Of a stretch of 64,000 nucleotides of DNA, positions 23,653 to 35,380 are shown piece by piece. The translations under genes and the position numbers were made by a program. The notes below the pieces were generated by a model, which saw only the letters and a list, made by a program, of their open reading frames with translations, searched no databases and was not told where the DNA came from. The stretch comes from Aurelia coerulea (Eukaryota > Cnidaria > Scyphozoa > Semaeostomeae > Ulmaridae). The stretch covers positions 43,532,663-43,596,662 of the forward strand of contig CM076943.1 of NCBI GenBank assembly GCA_039566865.1, in the 5' to 3' direction. The stretch's first letter is position 1. Each line of letters starts with the position of its first letter.

Positions 23653-24429
23653 GTTAACAAGAACTGGCCTCACCGCAATGGAACAAGCAGCAATCTTCAT
23701 TTTCCCTTGTTAAAGTAAAGTCTTTATCCCTTGATCAGTCTTCCGAATTGGCACTTTGTCTTCCGCTGAAATAATACGTCCTATTACAAGTGTAACCAAG
23801 CAGATATAAAAAATATGCTGCAAGTTCTTTCAACCTACCTAATTGCTTAATTATTCAAAAAGCATATGGAAAGTACCCTCAATAGTACTTGGGTAAAATT
23901 GAAAAGTGCTGCTGCGATCCATCACTCCGCAACAAGTATGCATGGAGTTATGGGGAGGTACTTCCAACATAATCCCACGAGAGATGTATTTCCTTGTGTG
24001 TAGACCACTTTCAACCTAATTAATTGAATTATTCAAAAGGCATTTGGTAAAGTACTCTCAATAGTACTTGTGAAACTGAGAAGTGCTGCTATGAGACCAT
24101 TATTCCAGTGAGGAGGTACTTCTAATATAGTGCCACATGACATGTATTGCTTGTATTTGAATACAGGAACGTCTTCTCAATTGTTGTCGTGTAGAATTGA
24201 ATAGTAAATCAACAACAGGGGTGCAGGAATGAAAACGTAAAAAATATATCAATGTTTGGGGTCTGGGAATGGGAAAAAATTTTAATCATTGTTGATATCG
24301 TTGATATCAATGTTTGGCATGATCACTACCAATTATTACCACCTTTCATAGATATTAAAGATACAATAACATTAAATATAATGTATTACATAATTTAATG
24401 TAATACATTAAAGATACATTGTTAGTCCA
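23653..24429. other. Non-coding stretch
   Basis: No gene. It holds an imperfect tandem duplication of roughly 150 bp (about 23830-23990 and 24005-24130), sharing the phrases TTCAACCTA, AGTACTCTCAATAGTACTTG and GTGCTGCT. Confidence 0.45.
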
Positions 24430-25601
24430 ATCTAAAGTGCGGGAATACGTTCCTAAATCTTTTCTTGAGCTCTTATGCGTTGAGATTAAACCTGTTCGTG
24501 CCTTTCTTCGTTATGGCTTGGTACAGGCCTCCTAACGTAAATGTTGATACCTTTGATCAGTTAGAAGAATGTCTGAAATTTCTTAACAGGGAAGACAAGG
24601 AAATTACTCTTCTAGGCGATACAAACTGTGATTTTCTGCCTAAATATTCGAAAGCCGGGATTTCAAATGACCTCCCAGCTCATTCCCTACGTCTGCTAGA
24701 AATATATAATCTATTTGGATTTCATCAATTAATTGAAAACCCTTCTCGTGATACACTGACCACTACTACTCTAATAGATCATATAGCTACCACAAACAAA
24801 AGTAATACAGTAACCTCGGGAATGCATAAATCTTGCCTCAGTGATCATTATTTGGTCTTTTGTGTCAGGAAATTTCGTGGTGCTTGCAAAAAACAACACA
24901 AAAATATTTCTACAAGGCAAATGAAGAACTTTGATCAAGCCGAGTTTGTCAAAGATCTTGTAGGGGTAGACTGGAGAGGCATCGTGTGGAATACAGACGA
25001 TGTGAATGTAGTAGTTAGCAAATGGACAAACATTTTCTCACTTATTCTTGAAAAACATGCCCCAACACGTAACAGGCGTGTTTCTGACTAATACTGTCCT
25101 TGGTTGACCAATGATTTCAAATTTATGTGCAAGGCAAGACATAAGTTAAAAAAACAAGCTATTCGCTCAAAATCCGAACTATTGATGCAGTCCTATAGAC
25201 ATACACGTAATCAAGTTATTAATAAATTAAATGGCGAACTAAAGCGCGAGTATTTGACTCACAAGATTGCTTCCTGCGAAGGAGACCTTAAGAACACATG
25301 GAAGACTATTAATAATGTTTTAAACACCAACATTTCATCACTGAGCATGGATGGGAAACATATCCCTACCAGTGCCGGCATTGCAGAATCGATAAATAAC
25401 TTCTTCTGTACCATCGGAGAGACACTTAGTGACAAAATTCCCAAAGCAAAAAACCCTCTCCTCGAGAATGATTACGAGGTCAATCCACAAAAAACTAAGT
25501 TTAATTTTCACGTTATTGATATCCTCCAGTTAGGTAAAGTTTTGGCAAATTCAAAACCTCAAAGGGATGTGGTACTGATGGCATTGTTAGTCGTTTTCTA
25601 A
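24430..25601 (+). pseudogene. LINE apurinic-type endonuclease and linker
   Basis: This is the 5'-truncated front half of a non-LTR retrotransposon. The frame from 24465 carries the APE-type endonuclease C-terminal half: MAWYRPPNVNVDTF, then LLGDTNCDF (Asp52, Asn54), LIDHIATT (Asp105) and the catalytic SDH motif at residues 126-128. One in-frame stop (TAA, 25089-25091) separates it from the linker, which continues in the same frame (YCPWLTNDFKFMCKARH, then DLKNTWKTINNVLN and ESINNFFCTIGETLS). The N-terminal half of the nuclease is missing and the start of the block is frameshifted. The RT domain follows at 25602. Confidence 0.88.
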
Positions 25602-26611
25602 AAGTTGCACTTCCAATTATCTCAGAATCTCTTTGTGATATTTTCAATCTTTCAATTGCTAAGATAGCTGGAAAATAGCCAGAGTAGCCCCAATTTTCAA
25701 AAGTGGTCAACCTGATGACCGATCTAACTACCGACCTATATCAGTCTTGCCTGTTTTAGCTAGAGTCTTTGAAAAGCTTTTTTGTAACAAACTGTACGAT
25801 TATTTGGACAAAAACAAACATCTATTTTCAAACCAATCTGTCTTCAGAGTTCTTCATTCTGTTGTCACTTGCCTTCGTAACAACACAGATGACTGGTATG
25901 TGAACATGGACAATGGCAAATACACTGCAAATATTTTCATTGATCTCAAAAAAGCATTTGACACCGTAGATCATGACATTTTACTTGCTAAATTGAGGAA
26001 GTATGGTATTGAAAATTTTGAACTTATTTGGTTTACGTCCTATCTAACCATTAGAAAGCAATTCTGCAAAGTAACTAGGGTATGTTCCAAAACCGAAGAT
26101 ATTCGCTGTGGTGTACCCCAGGGTTCTTGTCTTGGCCCTCTTTATTTCCGATTTATATCAATAATCTTCCGTTTTCTCTGAGGAAAGGTAAAGTGACCAT
26201 GTACGCTGACGATACCAGTATTTCTTACTCTTCTTTGAGCTTAGTAGATATAAACAAAACTCTGAATAGTGAACTGAATGATTTGAAGCGATGGTTGCAG
26301 GGTAATAAACTTTCTTTGAATGTTCTAAAAACTCAAGCTCTGATTGTAGGTTCCCAGCCAAAAACTAAGAAAATTTCTGATAAGACTGTTGATCATCCAC
26401 TATTTTTTATTGGTGACTCTCAGGTTGAAAATGTAGATCGAACAAAGTATCTGGGTGTGATAATCGATAGGAATTTGAATTTGGGAAGAACGCGTTAACA
26501 ATCTCCGTACCAAGGTTTCTCGTGCAATTGGATTTTTGAAATATTCCAGGAAATTTTTACCTCAAAACGCGTTGAGTGAAATGGATAGGGGTATTGTCGA
26601 GCCCCATTTTC
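25602..26611 (+). pseudogene. LINE reverse transcriptase, same element
   Basis: Continuation of the endonuclease block in shifted frames. RT motifs appear in order: GTDGIVSRFLKVALP (shift near 25560), NYRPISVLPVLARVFEKLF at about 25727-25780, FIDLKKAFDTVDHDIL, CGVPQGSCLGPLYF near 26107-26148, then after another shift YADDTSISYSS (catalytic YADD intact), LQGNKLSLNVLKTQAL and KYLGVIIDRNLN. After one more shift VNNLRTKVSRAIGFLKYSRK ends abruptly at about 26611, where a different LINE copy begins. At least four shifts and one stop make it inactive. Confidence 0.88.
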
Positions 26612-27290
26612 TAGGAAAACTTTTTGTCTGAATTATCTGCCAACCTTGCAGAAAACAGTCCTGATAGTATCGAGGCCTTCATATGTCTTTTCGATCGAGC
26701 CCTTGAAAAATTTGCCCCTTATAAAACTGTTACTGTCAGAGGAAACAACAAGCCTCGTATGTCAAAACCCTTAAGAAAGGCAATGATGCAAAGAACCAGA
26801 CTTAAAAATAAAGCAAATAAGACACATGATGAAAATGATTTGCAAAGAAATCGCAAACAAAGGAATCTTATTGTCAAGATGAACAGGCGTGCAAAAAAGG
26901 AATATTTCAAAAACCTTAATTTGAAAGATGTGGGGAAAAGCAAACAGTTCTGGAAGACCCTTAAACCTATGTTTTCGGACGGTAGTGTAGTTAGTGAAAA
27001 AATTGTGCTGATTGAGGACGACGAAGTCATTAGTGATCAGGCCATTAGTGAGCGCTTCAATCACTACTTTGCAAATATAACCGACACACTAAAGATTGCA
27101 AAGGTACCAAAAGAATCTGTGCAAATTTTGGGTGACCCTGTCCAAGATTGTATACATGCATACACAACCCATCCTAGTATCTAGTATATTAAGGATTAAG
27201 GGTATGGTTAACTCACGTGAAAAGTTTGTATTTTCACACGTAGACTATGTTCTTTCAACTGCATAGCCAGCCATTCATAACTATGGTATA
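26612..27290 (+). pseudogene. Fragment of a different LINE (linker region)
   Basis: An open frame of 186 codons at 26624-27184 has the basic, helical endonuclease-RT linker composition of CR1/L2-like LINEs (LDRALEKFAPYKTVTV, RNRKQRNLIVKMNRRAKKEY, KSKQFWKTLKPMFSD, ERFNHYFANITDTLKIAK). After a small frame shift at about 27178 it continues as LRIKGMVNSREKFVFSHVDY. It starts mid-domain and stops before the RT. It joins the preceding LINE directly, either by insertion or by deletion between two copies. Confidence 0.75.
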
Positions 27291-27313
27291 CTAACATTCG
27301 TTACAAGTACATA

Positions 27314-27928
27314 TCGGGTGACCCAGAAAAGAGGGACCCAACGCAATCTGTTATAGAAATAAAAGCAAGCGGCCGATTGAAATATTTTAAACGTCGTTCT
27401 GTTACTAAAAGACATGCCTACATTATAAGTATTTTATGCAATTTTTGTAGGCACGGTAAAGTTCCCAAATTAAGGATTTTGAGGAAAAGGGCAGGCTGGA
27501 AATCATCAAAAAAGTTGTCAAAACAAGGGATCGATTTAAAGCCATTTCAGGTCTTCAAAACAACGAGGAGCGCGTTTCATTTTGCCTGAGAATATCTTTA
27601 AGTGCCTAAGGACTATAAACTTGCTCTGAAGACTTCCTACTGGGTTGCCTATTGCCAGGTTGAAATGAAACACGCTCCTCGTTGTTTTGAAGATTTGAAA
27701 TGGCTGTATATTGATCCCCTTGTTTTTGACGACTTTTTGAGGATTTCAGACATGTCCTTTTCCTTGAAATCCTTAATTTTGGACATTTACCGTGCTGAAA
27801 AAATTGCGACAAATACTCATAGCATAAGCTAGTCTTTTAGCAACGGAACAACGTTTGAAATATTTCATTCGGCCTCTTAATTTTCTGTAACAGATTGTGT
27901 TGGGTCACTTTTTTCTGGGTCACCCGGC
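27314..27928. mobile_element. TA-flanked foldback MITE, copy A
   Basis: Ends TCGGGTGACCCAGAAAA and TTTTTTCTGGGTCACCCGG are inverted and lie next to TA dinucleotides, the target used by Tc1/mariner-type elements. Arms of about 270 bp fold back on each other. It is closely related to copy B at 39159-39776. The outer part of each arm holds an open frame of about 70 codons that is similar in all four arms of the two copies. Confidence 0.85.
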
Positions 27929-27946
27929 TAGCCGTATTCAAATTCT

Positions 27947-28721
27947 ACCGGATGTCTAAAAAAATACCCTCTTTTGACCGAACAAGGGAACAAAACGATG
28001 ACTATCGGGACGTTTTGACTGCATACCTGTGACATTTTCGATCTTCAACTTAAATGCACTTACGTTGCATTTTAAACCGGAGATATGAGTTCACAAGGTA
28101 ACATTTTGGTGTGTACCTGAAACCAGAGGTTTTGAGAATGGGCCTAGCCATGATTTGACATCACACATTTTGCACAAGAATTCTCAACTTTGAGCGTTAG
28201 TTTTTATTTTTGAAAAGAATTATATACATTTAATCCCTTGAATTGATTCAAATGTTCTTGAAATGACTTTTCTTTTGATGAAACGGTCCTTGAATTGTGT
28301 TCCACCCCACGTGTTTTGTATCAAAGACGAGCAAAAGGAGCACATGCATGCTTGGGATGTGGCACGAATTTATCATTCTTGTAACATTTTGTTATATTTG
28401 TTTAATCAGGGCCATGCAAATGTCTCTTTTACTCTTTTCAAAACAAAAAACTGAACATTAGGGGCTACACGTGCATTGGAATATGCCTAAATCACAAATC
28501 ATGGCTAGGCCTCTTTTCAGAACCTCTGCTTTTGGGTGAGCTGGGAATTTTGACTTTGCAAACTTGTATCTCCGGTGTTTGGTGTATGATTTCTAAATGC
28601 AAGGTTTATACATCTAAGTTGAATATTTATAGATTTAGCTGTGAAGGCGGGGAGCAATGATATCTTATTGTTTTGTTACTATCTCCAGTGAAAAGGGGGT
28701 ACTTTTTTCTGAGACACCCGG
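27947..28721. mobile_element. TA-flanked foldback MITE, second family
   Basis: The element runs from CCGGATGTCTAAAAAAATAC to GTACTTTTTTCTGAGACACCCGG, with TA at 27945-27946 and 28722-28723. The arms share further inverted blocks, for example GCCTAGCCATGATTTG against CAAATCATGGCTAGGC. There is no transposase. Its termini resemble those of the 27314, 33924 and 39159 elements. Confidence 0.8.
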
Positions 28722-28723
28722 TA

Positions 28724-29513
28724 CTCAGAAATTTGTAAGTCAACCAGGATCGTAAATATTCATGCAGAATATCTTGCGTGGTCTCTACTTGAACGAAAAT
28801 GCAACTTTCTTATTCAATAATTCTCATTGACACGGAGATATATTTTCATGGAAAAAGCTTATGCATGTGTTTATCACTGTATTGGAAAATATGCTTCTTT
28901 CACCTGATTTTCCTCACAGTTTGCAAGTCTCAGTTAAGAGAGGTTGACTGTTACTCGCGTTTTCATAGGGTTTGATGAAATATCCAATTTAACTCACAAG
29001 TGTTTTTTCTAGCCAAGTAGCAGGTCCTAAGTTTGTTCACATTCATTTCTAATTAGGAACTTGGCTCTGAACTTTTTTGAAGTACGGTTTCTAAGCTTTG
29101 AACAATTCATTCGGGCTCAATTTCTGGGCATCTCAACGGCAACCCAATTCATAAAGTAAAAATTTCTTGGAAATGAGTTTCTTTATTTCTATGGATTGTG
29201 TTTCAGAGCTATAATATGGCTTTCTGAACCCGAATGATTGCAAGAATTAAGAAACTGGCATAATTGAAACAAACTTATAATTGTTGAAAGCAAAGTCTCG
29301 AATTGAAATAGAATTGCTGCTCGCATTCTTACCATTTTGGAAAAAGCTATGATACAAGTTTCTTCATCGAAAGTTCAACATCATGGAAAGGTCTTTTCGC
29401 TGCCACTCATCGGTTCAAACGAACTTGTTTTGCAGTGTACATTTCTGTCATTATTATATCACAAGCTGAAGATGTCATTGGAAAGAGTCTCCACGTTTTG
29501 AATTTAGTTTCAT
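28724..29513. other. Non-coding stretch
   Basis: No gene, RNA gene or repeat structure recognised. Confidence 0.45.
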
Positions 29514-29521
29514 GTAGTATG

Positions 29522-30134
29522 CAGGGCCGTCGAGAGCCATGTCGGGTCCTGGAGTGATTCATAGGATCGGGCCCAAAAGGGGTTTGGGGGTGAATCCCTA
29601 AGAAAATTTTTACACGGTCAGGCTCTTCAGACTCTTGGAGAATAAGGGAAATGCCCTTTTCAAGAAAACTAGTCAGAAACATTGTTCAGATATTCCGTGA
29701 AAAAGTTATCAAGAAATTGGTATTGACGGTAAACAATCAAGAGATTGAAGACTCACTCTGACGTGGACTTGCAAGAAGTCTTCCTTTTCTTTCTTAGTAG
29801 CTAGCTCCACTGCGCGCTCGTTGCGCCTTCGGTGTGGGTCAGTGGAGCTAGCTACTAAGAACGAAAAGGAAGACTTGTTGCAAGTCCAACTCTTACGAGG
29901 TGACTAAGTTTCAAAGGAGGGTACAAACTTTTAAGCATAGCAAATGAGAAAATTGTTTTCTTATGACTATGTTTTTAAGGTAGATAGATAGCCATAAAAA
30001 GTTGTTGTAAAGAGATTTTACAGCAATAGTTAATTTATGTGCAACAATATTTTGACGGGCTCCTCCGGGACCCGGGCCCTATGGGACTCCTATCCCTCCT
30101 AATCCCCCCCCCCCCCCGCCTCTCGACGGTCCTG
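29522..30134. mobile_element. 613-bp hAT-like MITE, perfect 8-bp TSD
   Basis: Termini CAGGGCCGTCGAGAG and CTCTCGACGGTCCTG are inverted repeats. The flanks carry a perfect 8-bp duplication GTAGTATG at 29514-29521 and 30135-30142. Both features are typical of hAT elements. A C-run lies just inside the right end. An independent hairpin sits inside at 29765-29887. Confidence 0.9.
29765..29887. repeat. Long hairpin nested in the MITE
   Basis: An almost perfect inverted repeat of about 45-50 bp arms surrounds a ~26-base GC-rich loop. GACTTGCAAGAAGTCTTCC and AGTAGCTAGCTCCACTG are mirrored on the other side. It may be a second miniature element or a stem of the host element. Confidence 0.8.
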
Positions 30135-30142
30135 GTAGTATG

Positions 30143-30539
30143 TATTTGTTGGCATCGTTAATTACTTGTGAGGATCTGCTGTTGCGTTCATGACTGTTTA
30201 GAAGTTACTTCTTTCCATTGAATGAATCAAAGTGCCAGTGATGTGATATATTCTTCTTTCTGAATTCATACTTTGCATTGCGCACAAAAAGAATGGCAAA
30301 GGAGGGGATGATTAGCTTTTTCCAAGTATATAGCCATGATGTTTAAAATACGAGTCAAGCTTAATCAAAATAATAGAAAATTATGATTTTGTTCCGTACG
30401 TTCAAAGAGGACGCATCTCATGTTTACATCAGAATCTGAGTGCTGCAAAGATAGAATGGCAAATCCGAGAAAAATTTGGAAGACCTTCAGAGAGAAGAAT
30501 CCTCTGGAGAAGTTTTATCTGGAATGATTCCTATAATGT
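30143..30539. other. Non-coding stretch
   Basis: Nothing recognisable. Confidence 0.4.
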
Positions 30540-30547
30540 CAAACCAG

Positions 30548-31020
30548 CAGGGACGCCGGAGCGATGGTAGGGCAAGGGGGGCGAATAGGAAGGTAAGGGC
30601 AAACGAGACCGAAGGCGAGCGAAGCGAGCCTAAAAATTGGGGGTCCGGGGGTACTCCCCCGGGGAAAATTTTTGTGACCACGCCCTTTAGATTGGCTTAA
30701 AATGCTATCAAAAATGTTTTAACGAACATTAATAATGTTCTTTCACAAAATTTTTCGGCTATTTCTCCACATGTCCTCATTCCGAATCGCATAAAATAGC
30801 ATATTGCTTATTTTAAAGTTGCAATTGCCAGTCATTTTTCGTTACTGGTGTGTTTCTGATAAGGGAATGAAGCTATGGCGGCTTTTCTATCAAGTTTCAA
30901 AGTAAATTATTGTTTTTCATTGAAAGGGCACTTTTGCCCCCCTTGCCCCCGTTAGGAAAGGGCAGGAGGGGCGCTTGCCCCCCCCCCCCCCCCCCGCGCC
31001 CCCCCTCTCCGGCGTTCCTG
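30548..31020. mobile_element. 473-bp hAT-like MITE, perfect 8-bp TSD
   Basis: Termini CAGGGACGCCGGAG and CTCCGGCGTTCCTG are inverted repeats. They are flanked by a perfect 8-bp duplication CAAACCAG at 30540-30547 and 31021-31028. The left interior is GC-rich (GAGCGAAGCGAGCC, GGGGGTACTCCCCC) and the right shoulder holds a long C-run. It is non-coding. Confidence 0.9.
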
Positions 31021-31028
31021 CAAACCAG

Positions 31029-32036
31029 GACGCGTAGTGCTGACCATATTTGATGTTGCACCAAAATATCCAATAAGTAAAATATCATGCGTCTCTTGAA
31101 ATAGTATAATGGATAGGGAACCTATCAGTTTCTTTAAAATTTCCTACAAAACAAATCAGAATTTCGACTGAATTTCCTACTAATTTCACCTGGGGAAATG
31201 GTTGGTCTCCTCAGAATTTCCCACTAAAACTCATAATTTCGCTGGGATTTCCTACTAAAATCAAGGATCTTACTTGGGGGAAATTTGGCGTTTCACCTCA
31301 ATTTACCAGAAGGAGCACGAGCAAGTATGGAATTTCCCCAAAGTCTCCCAAAAACATGCCCAATATAGACTAAGTTTCCAACTGTTGGAGATGCTAAATC
31401 TCACTTGGGAAACTGTGGGTAAAAGTATATTTCCCTTTACCCGTAGTTTACCCGTGGGGAAACTACGTTGGAAATTCGATGTGTAAAAAGCATTTGTTGT
31501 TGGAAACGGAAGGGAAATGGCCCGTTTACCTCTAATATACAACGAAAAAACTGTGTCGAAATTCGAACTTTTCTTGCCGTGCCTGCATAAGAAACTCTGC
31601 GCTATGATTGCTAATTTTCACTTTTTCTTGTTATGTTACTCAGATGCACTCTGGAAAGGCTTAACAATTAGTTTTTAGATGTTCACGGGGGCGCAGGAAG
31701 TAAACACGAAGATTATAATGAAATTGGTAAGAAACGCTTAAGAAAGAACATTTGAGAGAGATACCTGAGACTAAGGTAATAAAAGTTAGTCACCAGCTCG
31801 TCAAGAAAGAAACGGCCTTTCTCCAAACAAAAGAAAGATTTCATAATGATCTCATAAAGTTAGGGAAGAATATGTCAACACGAGTTGTCAGCAAGGATGA
31901 AAGGATGATGTTGATCTCAGAAAATTACATTGACGAATAATGCGAAAAAGTTGCCACGACAAATGTTAGAGAATTGGAATGATGTTTTATCAAAAAATTG
32001 ATCATATGATTTGAAAAGAGTGTAACAAACCCTTTT
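31029..32036. other. Non-coding stretch
   Basis: No gene is supported. Around 31120-31520 several GGGAAA/TTTCCC-type words recur in both orientations (GGGGAAATGG, CCGTAGTTTACCCG, GGGGAAACTACG), suggesting a decayed inverted-repeat element without definable ends. Confidence 0.4.
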
Positions 32037-32126
32037 AGCTCATTTTGACGATTGCAAAGGAGGAGCATGAAGAAAATCATAAGCTCATTTTGACAATTGC
32101 AAAGGAGGAGCATGAAGAAAATCATA
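32037..32126. repeat. 45-bp tandem duplication
   Basis: Two adjacent 45-bp copies beginning AGCTCATTTTGACRATTGCA differ at one position. Confidence 0.9.
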
Positions 32127-32179
32127 AGTCTAGGGAGCGCCACCCTGTGTCTCCCTCGTAATGGGAACGAGATTTTCGA

Positions 32180-32407
32180 GATGGGCCTAAATTTTTTGAA
32201 TCTCATGCTGGAAGTTCTCGGAGCGCGTTTGGAGAACCAGGCGACGTTTTCAAAGGGAAATCGATGGTTTTTGGTAAAGGACTACGTGAACTGTTTTACT
32301 TTTTTCGAATTTTGAAAATCGGACAAGCCGTTTACGAGAAAATTGCGTGTTTGTCGAATCTGAGTCTGAATCTCAGTCTGGAAAAAAGAAGGGATAGCAA
32401 CAACGAA
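32180..32407. repeat. Direct repeat, copy 1 of a 601-bp-spaced pair
   Basis: About 225 bp starting GATGGGCCTAAATTTTTTGA recurs at 32781-33007 with few differences. The stretch between copies is non-coding, and the copies lack TG..CA ends and primer-binding or polypurine sites. I therefore read this as a segmental duplication rather than LTRs. Confidence 0.85.
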
Positions 32408-32780
32408 AATTCAATAATGTAATTTTTTCAAAATATCCTTTTTCCTTTCTAATACTCTTTGAAGTAACAAAAGAAAGACGACATTGTAGGTTTCAATGAT
32501 TAGGGAAATTAAAGGAATATTTTTTCAAGATAAAAATGCTGTCTAAGTATTAAAATCACTAACATATTGTGAGAAATTAGGAATTTTCGTGAAAATAAAT
32601 TATAGAAAAATACATATTGCATTCTCTGGCAAATTGGGCAATATCTTCGCTGACCAATGATGGATTGAGTGGAATTTCTGAACGTTATGGCATGCTTGAA
32701 GGGGAAAATCGTAGAGAAAAATAGAGAGTTAAAACACCATGCCCTGTGGTTTAGCCTCGTTGTAGGACTGAGACTTTCCA

Positions 32781-33007
32781 GATGGGCCTAAATTTTTTGA
32801 ATCTCATGCTGGAAGTTCTCGGAGCGCGTTTGGAGAACCAGGTGACTTTTAGAAAGGGGAAACGATGGTTTTTGGTAAAGGACTACGAGGACTTCTTTAC
32901 TTTTTTCGAATTTTGAAAATCGGACAAGCCGTTTACGAGAAAATTGCGTGTTTGTCGAATCTCCGTCTGAATGGCATGTTGCAAAAAAGAAGGGATAGCA
33001 ACAACGA
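32781..33007. repeat. Direct repeat, copy 2 of the pair
   Basis: Second copy of the 32180-32407 segment. The shared part includes GAAGTTCTCGGAGCGCGTTT and GGACAAGCCGTTTACGAGAA. Towards the right end a short deletion or substitution (GAATGGCATGTTGC against GAATCTCAGTCTGG) separates the copies. Confidence 0.85.
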
Positions 33008-33170
33008 ACATTTTCTGTTATGTTTTTTGCTAATTGTGGCAAATGCTGAGAAATAAAATTAAAAATCGGCAGAGAGAGAGCATATACGAGGCTAATAATT
33101 GTAGTAAAGTAGTATTTATATTGGTTAAATCACGTAAAACTGAAATTCAGCAATTAGGCCCTTTTTCAAC

Positions 33171-33316
33171 TTCATTCTTAATCCCATTCTCAGTCTGAAT
33201 ATCATTCTCATTCTCCTTCTAAATGGCATGCGGTTTCTTCAATTTCATTCTCAATCCCATTCTCAGTCTGAATATCATTCTCATTCTCCTTCTGAATGGC
33301 ATGCGGTTTTCTACAG
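33171..33316. repeat. 73-bp tandem duplication
   Basis: Two 73-bp copies beginning TTCATTCT(T/C)AATCCC and containing GAATGGCATGCGG-like ends are adjacent. The second runs into the terminus of the element at 33314. Confidence 0.85.
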
Positions 33317-35380
33317 GTACATGTACCCCAAAAACCACAAAAAAAGCATGTTGCTATAATTTTCTTCCACTGTTTTCATTTCAAAAATGGTTTTGTGTCA
33401 ATACTGGGCTGCCATAAATGAGCTCTTCCCATAGGTTATTGCTATTTTTTACTTAGGATTGACCGAGTACTGATATGGCAAAGTTGCTTGTTTTTCACAA
33501 TATGTACCCCAAAAGCCGCACGAACAAAAAAGTCCAGAAGATTGCAGTTGATGCACCTATGCCGGTGTTATTTGGGCACAAGCCATCATTATAAATCAGT
33601 AATGGATAGAAACTATAGCTGCAAACTTATTTTCAGTGAAAGTATCTATTGCACCACAAAACCCACATGACATGTACCCCAAAAACCACATGGGTTTTTT
33701 ACTTATCAGACCTCTTGGTCCATAGCAGTCTTAAAAAGTGTTGTTTTTCATGATTCTACATATGTTTTGTAATCTGCTGACAATCCAACCTTAACGAGAG
33801 GCATTTTGTTTTTGATTCCTTAGCAATTACAAAGTGCATGTATTTTCCAAGTATCAAAATATTGAAAATGCGAATTTTCCATGATAATTTTTTTCATTAT
33901 CATTACAAATTTTGATTTTTCTACCGGGTGCGCCAAAATAAACTATGCACTTTTGACAGGCCAAGATAAATTGTATACAGGACCGATTTTGAAGATTTAT
34001 GAGCTAGTTTTTAGACAAGATCTTCAATTAATGCCATTAATTTTTGTACATTTTTTAGTCTTCTTTTTATGGAGGTATTAGCAAGTTTCTTCAAATTTTC
34101 GATTTCTAAAGACTCAACATGAATGGACGTTTTTGTGATGATTTGGGGATTTAGAAATTGATCATTTATGATCCAATGGAGGAGTATTAGTTCTAAGTTG
34201 GAAGGAATGTAAAAACTAATTTTAATGATTCTGTTGAAGTTTCATTGACTTTAATGCTTTAGTGCAGGTTGCATTCCCAGTGTCAAGGGGGTGAAAAAGA
34301 CAAACAGGGAAGCGTTGTGAGGCCAGCAAGCATGAAGTCTTGCTGAATTTTGTGACAGCTTTTGGGGTGGCACTTTATTCCAACTACTACTACAGAATTT
34401 TGCAACAGGCCAAGCTTTGAAATAATGCTCCTGCATAAGTTTACACTGATCAATTTCTAAATCCCCAAATCACCCTGAAAACGATTTCTCTTTCATGTTG
34501 AGTCTTTGGAAAATCTCATTCACGGTTTTTGATTATTTTCAGTGCTTTTGAAAAACGTATATTTTAAGAAACTCACTTCTGGCTCTAAACTCTTAGAACA
34601 AAAAAATGTGCAAATAATCCTAGAACCTAATTCAGGCTTTCTGCTAAAGATTAAGTCATACATCTTCAAAATTGGTCCAGAGTACTATTCATCGTGGCAT
34701 GCCAAAAGTGCATGGTTTATTTTGGCCCACCAAGTACTTTACATGCATCCTTGATTAAGGTACTGTAATTTGCAAAAGGAAAGAACAAAATACCAGCGTT
34801 GATCGTTGGATCCCAAGATTCTTCCGGTGATGCATGAGTGAATAATTTTGAGAAACACCGCAACATGATGAAAAAACAACTGCAAATATGTGCAAATTTA
34901 TATTACTTGATTACTTGATTAAGTTGTTGTGTCTGGAAAATATTATGTGTTTCATTTTGGTTTTCTCTGTCATGTTTTAGCGAAATGTACCCCAAAACCA
35001 CACAAATATTCGCCAAAGTCAGGATGCCCATTCTATAGGTTCATCATATTGCATGGTGACAGTTGTGCTTTTCTGATAAGAGGACACATGAAAGATACTG
35101 AAAAACATTAGTTTGCAAACTTAATGTGAGAATTTCCAACTTGCAACGCGTTCAAGCAAACAATCCGTAAAATTTTAAGTTCAATATTTTTTCTTTTGCA
35201 TCCCATAATTTTTTTTAATCCAATATATTCATGGCAAACTTATATTTTTAGGTAGCCTAGTTGTCTGAGCATTATAAATCAGCAAGAGTTTTGTGTCTTA
35301 TGTTGTTCTTCTATAGATATTGCCTTTCAACTGACTTTGTGGTTTTTGGGGTACCTTAGTTTTTGGGGTACATGTACCTG
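33314..35380. mobile_element. 2.07-kb TA-flanked inverted-repeat element
   Basis: Left end CAGGTACATGTACCCCAAAA and its complement at 35359-35380 form terminal inverted repeats, each bordered by TA (33312-33313 and 35381-35382). Extra copies of the TGTACCCCAAAA word lie inside near 33503, 33672 and 34985, as well as a second one at the right end. TA targets suggest the Tc1/mariner group, but no transposase frame is present. A second element is nested within it at 33924-34734. Confidence 0.75.
33924..34734. mobile_element. Nested 811-bp TA-flanked element
   Basis: Left end CCGGGTGCGCCAAAATAAAC and right end GTTTATTTTGGCCCACCAAG are inverted repeats that extend about 70 bp, with TA at 33922-33923 and 34735-34736. 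The arms continue as diverged inverted copies (GATTTCTAAAGACTCAACAT against ATGTTGAGTCTTTGGAAAAT). A partial copy of the right arm is at 9350-9475. There is no coding capacity. Confidence 0.8.

Noticed and set aside
32180..33007. LTRs of a small LTR element
   Set aside because: No TG..CA ends, primer-binding site, polypurine tract or target duplication; the spacer is non-coding.
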